A stretch of DNA of 7,887 bases from assembly GCA_007129525.1 (NCBI GenBank), contig SKVI01000163.1, positions 1-7,887 of the forward strand, written 5' to 3'. The DNA comes from Gemmatimonadota bacterium. GTDB taxonomy: Bacteria > Gemmatimonadota > Gemmatimonadetes > Longimicrobiales > Gaopeijiaceae. The notes beneath the pieces were generated by a model that saw nothing but the letters and a program-made list of their open reading frames with translations, ran no database searches and was not told where the DNA came from. Positions 1 to 6,305 of the stretch are shown in pieces (the first letter of the stretch is position 1; each line of letters starts with the position of its first letter). A program made the translations under genes and the position numbers.

Positions 1-1648
1 CGGCACCGTCCTGGAGCTCCTGCGGAATGCCCAGGTGCCGGAGGTCCGGTTCGACCCCTTCTTCCAGGCCCTCCTGCGCCAGAAACTCTGGGCTTCCCAC
101 CACGTATTCCACCCCGTCGAGTCGCGCCCGAGCGCCCCGCCCCGGAACCGCTTCGAAGTCGGAGACGACCCAGGGTGATGTGGCGGCGTCGGCCGGCTCC
201 CTGGAGACTCCGGCCGCCTCCACGATGGCGCGGGCAATGGGATGCTCGGATCGGGCTTCCACGGCGGCGGCCCGGGCCAGGGCCTCTTCTTCCGACACGC
301 CGTCTACCCGATGGATCCCGTCCACCTTCGGGTGGCCGGCCGTCACGGTGCCGGTCTTGTCCAGCGCCACCACCTTGATTTTCCCCATGGCCTCCAGGTA
401 GGCGCCACCCTTGATGAGGACGCCGTTGCGGGCCGCTGCCGTGATCCCGCTCACCACCGCCACCGGCGTCGAGATCACCAGGGCGCAGGGACAGGCGATG
501 ACCAGGAGGGTCAGCCCCCGGACGAACCATGTGGCGAAGGGGGCGCCGAAAAGGAGGGGCGGCACCACCATGAGGGTCACGGCCGCCACCGTGACGGTGG
601 GGGTGTAGAAGCGGGCGAATCGCTCCACGAACCGCTCGCTCCGGGTCTTGCTGCTTTCTGCCTGCTCCACGAGGCGGATGATTCTGGAGAGGGCGCTTTC
701 GGAGGCGGGCCGCGCCACCCGCATCCGCAGGAAGCCATCCTGGTTGATGGTGCCGGCGAAGAGCTCGTCTCCGGGGCCCCGGGTCACGGGCATGGACTCG
801 CCGGTGATGGGCGCCTGGTTCACCGCCGAGGTGCCTTCCTCCACCACCCCGTCCGCCGGAATCCGGTCGCCGGGGCGCAGGACCACCAGGTCGCCGGTGA
901 CCAGATCCTCGGCGGCCACGCGGACCTCCTGGCCGCCCCGAATGACCCGGGCCGCGTCGGGGGCCAGGTCCATGAGCGCCCGGACCGATGCGCGCGCCCG
1001 GTCCACCGAGTAGCGCTCGAGCAGGTCGGCGAAGGCAAAGAGGAAGGCGATGGCCGCCCCTTCCATGTACTCCCCGATGCCCACCGCCCCCAGGATGGCC
1101 ACCGTCATGAGGAAGTTCATGTCCAGGGAGAGGGCCCGCGCCGCCTTCACGCCCCGGGGAAAGAAGTTCCAACCTCCCACCACCGCCGCGCCCACGAAGA
1201 TGAAGTCCGGAAGCAGGACCGTTCGAAAGGGAAGCTCGAAGAGGGTCGGCTCCACTCCCAGGACCCGTAGCATGAGGGCCACGGTGAAGAGACTCATGGA
1301 GACAAAGGCGATCCGCGCCTCGCGTCCCGTCCAGGTCACGCGACGGAAGCTCTCCTCGTCGCTCCCGTCGGTGGGGCGGGCCAGGTAGCCCAGCCGCCCC
1401 ACCTCGTCCCGGATCCGGTCCGGGCCCACCCGCCCGGGGTCCACTTCCACCGTCAGGGTGCGGGCCACGGGACTTCCCTCCACGCCGGTGACCCCGTCGA
1501 CCTTGCGGAGTCGACCTTCGATGCGCCCCAGGCAACTGGCGCAATCCATGTCCGCCACCCGAAACCGGAGGGACGTGGTGCCGGTGGTGTGCCGCCCGTT
1601 GCTCCCGGACACGTCCGGGGCCCGTTCGCCGGCACTTCGCTCGGGCAT
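1..1648 (-). CDS. cadA: CadA/ZntA-type heavy-metal translocating P1B ATPase, C-terminus beyond window
   Basis: An inner-membrane pump that uses ATP to export soft divalent metals (Cd, Zn or Pb). About 549 residues lie in the window. An N-terminal heavy-metal-associated domain has MDCASC at residues 34-39, giving the CxxC metal pair. Hydrophobic segments lie near 112-130, 140-160 and 178-215, followed by the CadA-like run ERYSVDRARASVRALMDLAP. The actuator motif TGES is at 282-285. The membrane metal-site motif CPC is at 386-388, the phosphorylation motif DKTGT at 430-434 and the nucleotide-domain motif SEHP at 467-470. The hinge motif GDGxNDxP and the last two helices lie outside, so the metal-selecting residues of the final helices cannot be read. 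The motifs and the CadC-like neighbour favour Zn/Cd/Pb over copper. The start is uncertain: an in-frame ATG at 1702 would add 18 residues and overlap the repressor's end by 14 nt, suggesting translational coupling. ATG 1648 is the conservative choice. Confidence 0.95.
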   Translation of the reverse strand, partial: MPERSAGERAPDVSGSNGRHTTGTTSLRFRVADMDCASCLGRIEGRLRKVDGVTGVEGSPVARTLTVEVDPGRVGPDRIRDEVGRLGYLARPTDGSDEESFRRVTWTGREARIAFVSMSLFTVALMLRVLGVEPTLFELPFRTVLLPDFIFVGAAVVGGWNFFPRGVKAARALSLDMNFLMTVAILGAVGIGEYMEGAAIAFLFAFADLLERYSVDRARASVRALMDLAPDAARVIRGGQEVRVAAEDLVTGDLVVLRPGDRIPADGVVEEGTSAVNQAPITGESMPVTRGPGDELFAGTINQDGFLRMRVARPASESALSRIIRLVEQAESSKTRSERFVERFARFYTPTVTVAAVTLMVVPPLLFGAPFATWFVRGLTLLVIACPCALVISTPVAVVSGITAAARNGVLIKGGAYLEAMGKIKVVALDKTGTVTAGHPKVDGIHRVDGVSEEEALARAAAVEARSEHPIARAIVEAAGVSREPADAATSPWVVSDFEAVPGRGARARLDGVEYVVGSPEFLAQEGLEEGVEPDLRHLGIPQELQDGA

Positions 1649-1688
1649 GCTACGAGCCTGCTTCCGCTCCCGAGCCTGCTCGTGTCCC

Positions 1689-2042
1689 CTATTCCCGGAC
1701 ATGCTCGAGTCCCGTCCCGAAAAGCTCCGAGATGTGTTCGTCGTCGAGGCGGTAGTAGGCCATTCGACCGGCCTTGCGGAAGCGTACGATTCTCATCTGC
1801 CGAAGCTGTCGAAGGTGGTGGCTCACCGCAGAAGCGCTCACCCCCACCACGGCAGCCAGGTCGCAGACGCAGAGCTCACCTCCAGCCAACGCCTCCACCA
1901 TGCGGAGGCGGGTGGGGCTGGCCAGCATCTGGAACGTGGCGGCCAGGTGGTCCAGCTCCTCTTCAGGTGCCTGGCTGGCCTGGACCCTCTCCACCGCCTC
2001 GCGGTCCACGACCTCCACCTCACAGAGTTCGACTTTCGTCAT
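1689..2042 (-). CDS. cadC: CadC/SmtB-type ArsR-family metal-sensing repressor
   Basis: A 117-residue winged-helix repressor that should bind the operator at 2178-2201 and release it when Cd, Pb or Zn binds. The family fold is clear: ELCVCDLA on the sensor helix, then VSASAVSHHLRQLRQMRIVRFRKAGRMAYYRL as recognition helix and wing. Both CadC metal sites are present. The thiolate site has Cys7 in the N-terminal arm and Cys58 and Cys60 in ELCVCD. The second site on the last helix has Asp101, His103, His114 and Glu117, the last being the final residue. These numbers match the classical CadC, which supports ATG 2042 as the start. The frame is open further upstream to a TTG at 2202-2204, but that codon is part of the promoter's -35 box, so it would not be on the transcript. 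GAGGTG 11 nt before ATG 2042 may be the ribosome site. The pump gene follows directly or overlaps it, giving a repressor-pump operon. Confidence 0.95.
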   Translation of the reverse strand: MTKVELCEVEVVDREAVERVQASQAPEEELDHLAATFQMLASPTRLRMVEALAGGELCVCDLAAVVGVSASAVSHHLRQLRQMRIVRFRKAGRMAYYRLDDEHISELFGTGLEHVRE

Positions 2043-2170
2043 CTGGAGTGCACCTCGCTGCCGAAGTGGATCTGGGGCACGGGATCGGGGGCGGAATGCC
2101 GGGAGTCGCTCGTCGCATGCTGAGTACCGCCTACCGGGTCCTGGCAGGTGGCACGAGTCCGCGACAGCCA
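2043..2170 (-). promoter_or_regulatory. Untranslated leader of the cadC-cadA transcript
   Basis: If transcription starts about 7 nt past the -10 box, near 2170, the message has a leader of about 128 nt before the repressor ATG at 2042. The frame is open through it, but I see no in-frame ATG and the encoded residues resemble no ArsR-family N-terminus. No recognised riboswitch or strong hairpin was seen by eye. The extent depends on the inferred start site. Confidence 0.4.
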
Positions 2171-2176
2171 CCAGTG

Positions 2177-2204
2177 AACATATGAAGGAGTATTCATATG
2201 TCAA
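2177..2204 (-). promoter_or_regulatory. Sigma-70-type promoter of the cadC-cadA operon
   Basis: Read on the minus strand, a perfect -35 hexamer TTGACA (2199-2204) is followed after 16 nt by TATGTT (2177-2182), which matches four of six positions of the consensus -10. The operator repeat fills the spacer and touches both boxes, the usual arrangement for a repressor that blocks RNA polymerase. Position just upstream of the repressor gene supports the call. The -10 box is only fair. Confidence 0.7.
2178..2201. promoter_or_regulatory. CadC/SmtB-type operator, perfect 9-bp inverted repeat
   Basis: The arms ACATATGAA (2178-2186) and TTCATATGT (2193-2201) are perfectly complementary around a 6-nt spacer, GGAGTA. 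The ATATGAA-n6-TTCATAT core agrees with the 12-2-12 inverted repeats known for Zn/Cd sensors of the ArsR/SmtB family. It lies inside the minus-strand promoter of the operon, so occupied operator should exclude RNA polymerase. It is conspicuously AT-rich in a GC-rich setting. Confidence 0.88.
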
Positions 2205-2486
2205 TGCTGTCGGTGAGTGTCCGGGCCGGTGGACTTGGTCGCGGCCTGGCCGGTCGCCCGTGGCAGCCAGCCCAGCCGTCCTCCTCCATCGTGGACCTGA
2301 CCGGCTTCCACGCAGCAGCTGCCCGTCGACGGTTGACTTCGGGTCCGGGGTTTCGGATCGTCTCCGGGTCGGAGAGACTCTCCTGGCCCGGAGCTTGCTT
2401 CATGAGAACTCCGAGGATCTGGTGCTGACGAGACCACCTGGAAACCGACAAGGGATCCTTCCAACACGGTTCATGGAGACTTCCTG
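2205..2486 (+). other. Non-coding region between the cad promoter and the UDP-glucose dehydrogenase gene
   Basis: This stretch of 282 nt separates the divergent cad operon from the dehydrogenase gene. Several short open frames overlap here on both strands, but none resembles a protein and they conflict with each other. It should carry the promoter and leader of the downstream unit. A TTGACT at 2333-2338 is a possible -35 box, but no acceptable -10 follows at the right distance. The one clear structure is the nested hairpin at 2362-2393. A ribosome site GGAGA (2475-2479) sits 7 nt before the dehydrogenase ATG. Confidence 0.6.
2362..2393 (+). repeat. Nested inverted repeat (hairpin) in the leader of the UDP-glucose dehydrogenase gene
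   Basis: Outer arms CTCCGGG (2362-2368) and CCCGGAG (2387-2393) pair perfectly. Inside them, GGAGAG (2371-2376) and CTCTCC (2378-2383) pair around a single base, so as RNA the tip would open to a small loop. The two stems stack with a short asymmetric internal loop. No T-run follows, so it is not a standard intrinsic terminator. It could be an RNA leader structure or a protein-binding palindrome, about 94 nt before the gene start. Confidence 0.55.
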
Positions 2487-3836
2487 ATGAAGATTGGTGT
2501 GATCGGTACGGGGTATGTGGGATTGGTTGTGGGGGCCGGGATGGCGCAGACGGGAAACGATGTCGTGTGCGCTGATATTGACGAAGACAAGATTCGCCGG
2601 TTGAACCAGGGGGAGATCCCCATCTACGAACCGGGGCTCGAACCCCTGGTCCACGACAACCTGGAGGCCGGCCGCCTCACCTTCACCACGGATGTGGAGG
2701 AGGCGGTGCGCCGATCCCGGATTATCTTCATCGCCGTGGGAACGCCACCCGGCGCCGACGGAGCCGCGGATCTGAAGCACGTGTTGACCGTGGCTCGGTC
2801 CATCGGACGGGCCATGGACGGCGAACGCATCGTCATTACCAAGAGCACGGTGCCCGTGGGAACTGCCGCGAAGGTTCGTGACGCCATTGAGGCAGAGACC
2901 GACCACCCGGTCCATGTCTGCTCCAACCCTGAGTTCCTGAAGGAGGGCGCGGCGGTGGACGACTTCATGAAGCCGGACCGGGTGGTCCTGGGGGTGGACA
3001 ACGGCGCTGTGGGCGAGGAGCTGGCGAGCCTCTACGAACCCTTCGTGCGCACGGGCAACCAGATCCTCCTCATGGATATCGCCTCGGCTGAGATCACGAA
3101 GTACGCCGCCAACGCCATGCTGGCCACCCGCATCAGCTTCATGAACATGATCGCCGGCCTCTGCGAAATTACCGGGGGCGATGCGGATCTGGTTCGCCTG
3201 GGAGTCGGGAGCGACGATCGGATTGGGCCGTCCTTTCTCTTCCCCGGGATCGGTTACGGGGGCTCGTGCTTTCCGAAAGACGTGAAGGCGCTGGTACAGA
3301 CGCTGAATGAACTGGGCGTGGATGCCGGAATCCTGGAAGCGGTAGAAGCGGTGAACGAACGGCAGAAGGCCTTCCCGCTGAGGATCCTCGACCAGGAGCT
3401 GGGCTCCGATCTGTCGGGTCGCCGGATTGCCGTCTGGGGCCTGTCGTTCAAGCCGAACACCGATGACATGCGCGAGGCCCCGAGCCTGGTGACCATCGAG
3501 GGGGTGCTGGAGCGGGGGGGGGAGGTGGTGGCCCATGATCCGGTGGCCATGGACGAGGCCCGGGACCAGTACTTCGGTGACCGAATTCACTACGCCGACA
3601 GCAACTATGAAGCGCTGGAGGGCTCCGACGCCCTGGTACTGCACACGGAGTGGCACCCCTACCGGCGCCCTGACTTCGAGCGTATGTATGAGACGATGCG
3701 GGGCGACCTGGTGGTGGATGGCCGCAACATCTTCCCTGTGTCGCGGATGCGGGAGGTGGGCTTCCGCTACCATTCCATCGGACGCCCGCCGGTCGTGCCG
3801 CAGGGGTCCATGACGGTCGACGTCGAGGCCGGTTGA
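2487..3836 (+). CDS. ugd: UDP-glucose 6-dehydrogenase
   Basis: A cytoplasmic NAD-dependent enzyme of 449 residues that oxidises UDP-glucose twice to UDP-glucuronate, using two NAD and passing through a thioester. The N-terminal Rossmann motif GTGYVG is at residues 7-12. NPEFLKEG starts at 147. Lys205 and Asn209 in KYAANAMLA and the catalytic Cys261 in GYGGSCFPKD are all present, each one higher than the well-studied streptococcal enzyme's Lys204, Asn208 and Cys260. The C-terminal domain carries GLSFKPNTDDMREAPS. Length is normal for the bacterial family. ATG 2487 is preceded by GGAGA at 7 nt spacing and opens directly on the conserved MKIGVIGTGYVG, so the start is firm. Its product is the substrate of the UDP-glucuronate decarboxylase at 6306-7268. 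A MarC-family gene follows 2 nt after the stop. A run of nine G within codons near residue 345 is a possible slippage or sequencing-error site, but the frame is intact. Confidence 0.97.
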   Translation: MKIGVIGTGYVGLVVGAGMAQTGNDVVCADIDEDKIRRLNQGEIPIYEPGLEPLVHDNLEAGRLTFTTDVEEAVRRSRIIFIAVGTPPGADGAADLKHVLTVARSIGRAMDGERIVITKSTVPVGTAAKVRDAIEAETDHPVHVCSNPEFLKEGAAVDDFMKPDRVVLGVDNGAVGEELASLYEPFVRTGNQILLMDIASAEITKYAANAMLATRISFMNMIAGLCEITGGDADLVRLGVGSDDRIGPSFLFPGIGYGGSCFPKDVKALVQTLNELGVDAGILEAVEAVNERQKAFPLRILDQELGSDLSGRRIAVWGLSFKPNTDDMREAPSLVTIEGVLERGGEVVAHDPVAMDEARDQYFGDRIHYADSNYEALEGSDALVLHTEWHPYRRPDFERMYETMRGDLVVDGRNIFPVSRMREVGFRYHSIGRPPVVPQGSMTVDVEAG

Positions 3837-3838
3837 CC

Positions 3839-4495
3839 ATGCTCCCGGAAGGTCTTGGGACCTTCGCGCTCCTGAGCTTCACGTCGCTCTTCGCCATCAC
3901 CAATCCCCTGGTGGCGGCGCCCCTCTACCTGGCCCTCACCGAGGGAGACACGCCGCAGGAAAAGCGCAGGACGCTTCGCCTGGCGATGACCACCGGGGCG
4001 GTGGTCCTGGTGGTCTTTGCCCTGTTGGGAGGCGCGATTTTCCAGTTCTTTGGCATTACGATCCACGCGTTCCGAATCGCGGGCGGAATCATCATCTTCG
4101 GGATCGCCATCGAGATGCTCCAGGCGCGACAGTCGCGCACGAAGACCACGTCCGAGGAGCAGGCCGAGGCTCTGGAGAAGGCGGAGGTGGGAATTACGCC
4201 CCTGGGCGTTCCCATGATCGTTGGGCCGGGTGCCATTACGACAGTCATGGTCCTTGCCGGCGATGCGCCGGGGTTCTTCCACGTGGTGGCGCTCTTCGGG
4301 GCCATTGCCGTGGTGCTGGGAAGCATCTATGGGGTGCTGCGGGCAGGTCCGGTGGTGACGGATGTGCTGGGCCAGAGCGGTGTGAACGTTCTCACACGGA
4401 TCATGGGGCTCCTGTTGGCTGTCATCGCCGTGCAGTTCGTGCTGGACGGCGTGCACGGATTCCTGGTACCCATCCTGGCGGGAGGCGGGAGCTGA
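3839..4495 (+). CDS. MarC family integral membrane protein
   Basis: A 218-residue inner-membrane protein of the MarC/UPF0056 family, whose biochemical role is not established; the old link to multiple antibiotic resistance has not held up. Six hydrophobic segments are visible, near residues 6-32, 49-70, 75-95, 119-141, 147-168 and 187-210. Two family hallmarks are present: TNP at 21-23 in the first helix and GVPMIVGPGAIT at 123-134 in the fourth. A charged loop rich in Glu, Lys and Arg at about 96-117 divides the halves, consistent with a duplicated three-helix unit. ATG 3839 lies 2 nt past the dehydrogenase stop with GAGG 10 nt upstream. A TTG at 3833 is also in frame but is too close to that site. 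The tight spacing indicates co-transcription with the dehydrogenase gene, though a functional link to sugar nucleotides is not evident. Confidence 0.92.
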   Translation: MLPEGLGTFALLSFTSLFAITNPLVAAPLYLALTEGDTPQEKRRTLRLAMTTGAVVLVVFALLGGAIFQFFGITIHAFRIAGGIIIFGIAIEMLQARQSRTKTTSEEQAEALEKAEVGITPLGVPMIVGPGAITTVMVLAGDAPGFFHVVALFGAIAVVLGSIYGVLRAGPVVTDVLGQSGVNVLTRIMGLLLAVIAVQFVLDGVHGFLVPILAGGGS

Positions 4496-4518
4496 TCGCC
4501 GTCCCCCCCCGTGCGGAC

Positions 4519-6027
4519 TCAGCCCACCGGCACGAGGCTCCGCCCCAGCTCCAGTACCACGCGGACCAGAGCCGTCAGGTCGGCGTCACGAGTACGGTGA
4601 TTGCAGAGGCAGACCCTGATCCCGAAGGTTTCGCCCTTTCGAATGGGTGAGGGCAGTGCGAGACCTCGCTCCTGGATGTCCAGGAGGATCTCGCGATTCA
4701 GTTCGTTGAGTTCCGCGTTGCTCTGATCTTCAGTCCGGTATCGGAAGGAGATGATGTTGAGGTCGGCCGGCCCCAACCTCTCGAGCTCCCGTTCGCGGTC
4801 CACGATGCTGGCCAGCTTTCGGACCTGGCGAACGTTCCGCTCCACCGCCTGACCGATGGCGTCGGCCCCCAACGCCTGCAACTGGAACCAGACCTTGAAG
4901 GCTCTGAACCCCCGGCTCAGCTCCGGGCCCAGGTCGCAAGGCCAGGTGTCACCGCTCCCCGGTCCCTGGTCCAGTGAGGTGAGGTAGTCCTCGCGCCCCC
5001 CGAAGGCGTCGGTGTGGAGGCGCCCGTCCCGAACGAGCACGAAGCCGGCATCGTAGGGGACGTGGAACCACTTGTGGAAGTCGAAGGCGATGGAGTCAGC
5101 CTTCTCGATGCCGTCCAGCCGGGGGGCGAGGGTGGGGCTGAGGCGGAGCGCGGCGCCGAAAGCGGCGTCCACGTGCATCCACAGGCCGTGGTCCCGGCAG
5201 ATCTCGGAGATTCGAACCAGGTCGTCGATGGCTCCGCAGGTGACCGATCCCGCGGTGGCGATCACCGCGAAGGGCTTCCTTCCGGCCCGAACGTCCTCGG
5301 CGATTCGCCGCTCCAGGGCCACCGGATCCATGGATCCGTCATCCAGCATGGGGATCGCTCGCAGAGCCGAGGAGCCCAGTCCAAGAAGACTGAAGGCGTC
5401 GCGAATGGACTGATGCCCGTCTCTGGTGGTGTAGCCCACGAGGGGGGGAGAGTCCCGCAGCCCTTCCCTCCGATCCAGGCCACGAGTCGCCCGGTACCGG
5501 GCCACCGTGAGACCCACGATAGTCGCCATGGACGTCCCGCTCACCACGAGTCCCGCGGCCTCCGGCGGAAAGTCGAAGAGTCGACGGACCCAGCTTACCA
5601 CCTGGTCCTCCACCAGGATGGGTCCGTGGTGCCGTCCGCCGGTGTTGGCGTTCATGGAGGCCGCAAGGAATTCGGCCATTGCCCCCACGGGTGTACCGGA
5701 TCCGTGCACCCAGCCAAAGAACCGGGGGTGGGTGTTGCCCAGGGTGTAGGGGAGCACATCGCGACGGACCCGGTTCAGCACCTCGTCCAGGGAGCGGGCC
5801 GTGCGGGGAAGGGGTTCGGCGAGGGCATCGCGGACCCCCTGGGGGATGGGTTTCCAGACCGGCCCGGTCCCCTGAGACTGGAAGCGGTCCACCATCTCGT
5901 CCACCACCCGGTGGAGGGAGGCGCGAAAGGCACCCCAGTCATCCGGATCAAGATGACCCCCCGGAGGGGGTGACGGTGGATCGGCGGGGGCGGGACCGAA
6001 ACTTGGTATGGTAGTGTCGTCAGGCAT
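4519..6027 (-). CDS. PLP-dependent group II decarboxylase family protein
   Basis: A 502-residue cytoplasmic enzyme of the pyridoxal-phosphate group II decarboxylase family (aromatic amino acid, glutamate, diaminobutyrate and related decarboxylases). The cofactor lysine is Lys319 in DFHKWFHVPYD. Asp287 in HVDAAFGAA should pair with the pyridine nitrogen, and His205 in DGHQSIRDAF should stack on the ring. The HPRFFGWVHGSG segment near residues 100-111 and the following NANTGGRHHGP are typical of the N-terminal half. Length is usual for the family. The first 25 residues are proline-rich and probably disordered. The substrate cannot be read from the sequence; an aromatic or other L-amino acid giving an amine is likely, and some relatives have other activities. 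The codon before ATG 6027 is an in-frame TAG, so the frame cannot extend upstream. No strong ribosome site is visible, so leaderless or weak initiation is possible. The gene stands alone, converging on the MarC gene with 23 nt between stops. Confidence 0.9.
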   Translation of the reverse strand: MPDDTTIPSFGPAPADPPSPPPGGHLDPDDWGAFRASLHRVVDEMVDRFQSQGTGPVWKPIPQGVRDALAEPLPRTARSLDEVLNRVRRDVLPYTLGNTHPRFFGWVHGSGTPVGAMAEFLAASMNANTGGRHHGPILVEDQVVSWVRRLFDFPPEAAGLVVSGTSMATIVGLTVARYRATRGLDRREGLRDSPPLVGYTTRDGHQSIRDAFSLLGLGSSALRAIPMLDDGSMDPVALERRIAEDVRAGRKPFAVIATAGSVTCGAIDDLVRISEICRDHGLWMHVDAAFGAALRLSPTLAPRLDGIEKADSIAFDFHKWFHVPYDAGFVLVRDGRLHTDAFGGREDYLTSLDQGPGSGDTWPCDLGPELSRGFRAFKVWFQLQALGADAIGQAVERNVRQVRKLASIVDRERELERLGPADLNIISFRYRTEDQSNAELNELNREILLDIQERGLALPSPIRKGETFGIRVCLCNHRTRDADLTALVRVVLELGRSLVPVG

Positions 6028-6097
6028 CTATGTTGTGTTCCAGTATGTTATTGTTTTGTGGTGCCGGCGTGCATACGTGGTCCAGGGGGGATGGGTT

Positions 6098-6154
6098 CCC
6101 TCGTCCGGCATTGGGCGAAAGCGAACGGAGGGGGGTTGGTGGAACCCCACCAAC
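6098..6154 (+). repeat. Two adjacent potential stem-loops upstream of the UDP-glucuronate decarboxylase gene
   Basis: The first stem pairs CCCTCGTCCG (6098-6107) with CGGAGGGGGG (6126-6135) at nine of ten positions, counting one G-U pair. Its loop contains GCGAAAGC, a possible small GNRA-capped helix. The second is a perfect 8-bp hairpin, GTTGGTGG (6135-6142) and CCACCAAC (6147-6154), closing the tetraloop AACC. The two share only base 6135, so they could stack end to end. No T-run follows. No named riboswitch was recognised. Confidence 0.45.
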
Positions 6155-6179
6155 ACCACCTGGGGACAGAACGGAGGGG
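6123..6179 (+). repeat. Two copies of an 11-bp direct repeat
   Basis: GAACGGAGGGG occurs exactly at 6123-6133 and again at 6169-6179, 46 bp apart start to start. The first copy forms the 3' arm of the first predicted stem. The second lies inside a possible loop closed by CACCT (6157-6161) and AGGTG (6187-6191). The repeats may be binding sites, alternative pairing partners for the same upstream arm, or chance in G-rich sequence. Confidence 0.5.
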
Positions 6180-6305
6180 TTCACCGAGGTGCTGCTTGGC
6201 TCTGGCCAGGGCGGCGATGGTTCGCCACCTTCCACCAGTGTGACCGGTGGGCGGGAAGGGCGGTCCGTGGAACACAGCTATCGTACCCGATCAGGGAAAA
6301 GTGAA

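Larger units (their letters stand above)
6028..6305 (+). other. Non-coding region between divergent decarboxylase genes, with possible RNA structure
   Basis: This 278-nt stretch separates the minus-strand PLP decarboxylase from the plus-strand UDP-glucuronate decarboxylase and should hold promoters for both. Bases 6028-6060 are clearly AT-richer than the surroundings, as expected for a promoter, but no convincing -35/-10 pair was found on either strand. Bases 6098-6191 can form several stems (listed separately). The plus-strand frame of the downstream gene stays open back to 6030, yet its translation here is low-complexity and unlike the family. AGGGAAAA ending 4 nt before ATG 6306 is the probable ribosome site. 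Confidence 0.6.

Noticed and set aside
242..1270. Long plus-strand open frame of 342 codons
   Set aside because: It lies wholly opposite the P-type ATPase, whose motifs are unmistakable. Its translation is His/Gly/Asp-rich with no family likeness, typical of antisense frames in GC-rich genes.
2198..2428. Plus-strand 76-codon frame starting within the operator, with AAGGAG 7 nt before its ATG
   Set aside because: The ribosome-site likeness arises from the operator spacer and arm. The translation is Arg/Ser/Gly-rich, resembles no protein and conflicts with several other frames in the same interval. It cannot be excluded without expression data.
2400..3773. Minus-strand open frame of 457 codons
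   Set aside because: It is the antisense shadow of the UDP-glucose dehydrogenase gene, with His/Arg-rich, low-complexity translation and no motif.
4496..4518. Intrinsic terminator between the convergent MarC and PLP decarboxylase genes
   Set aside because: Only 23 nt separate the stops. There is a C8 run but no stem followed by a T-run on either strand.
5014..5973. Plus-strand open frame of 319 codons
   Set aside because: It is antisense to the PLP decarboxylase, which has complete cofactor motifs, and its own translation resembles no protein.
6030..6305. 92-codon N-terminal extension of the UDP-xylose synthase
   Set aside because: Family homology begins exactly at ATG 6306 with the cofactor motif, a ribosome site lies just upstream of it, and the extension is low-complexity.
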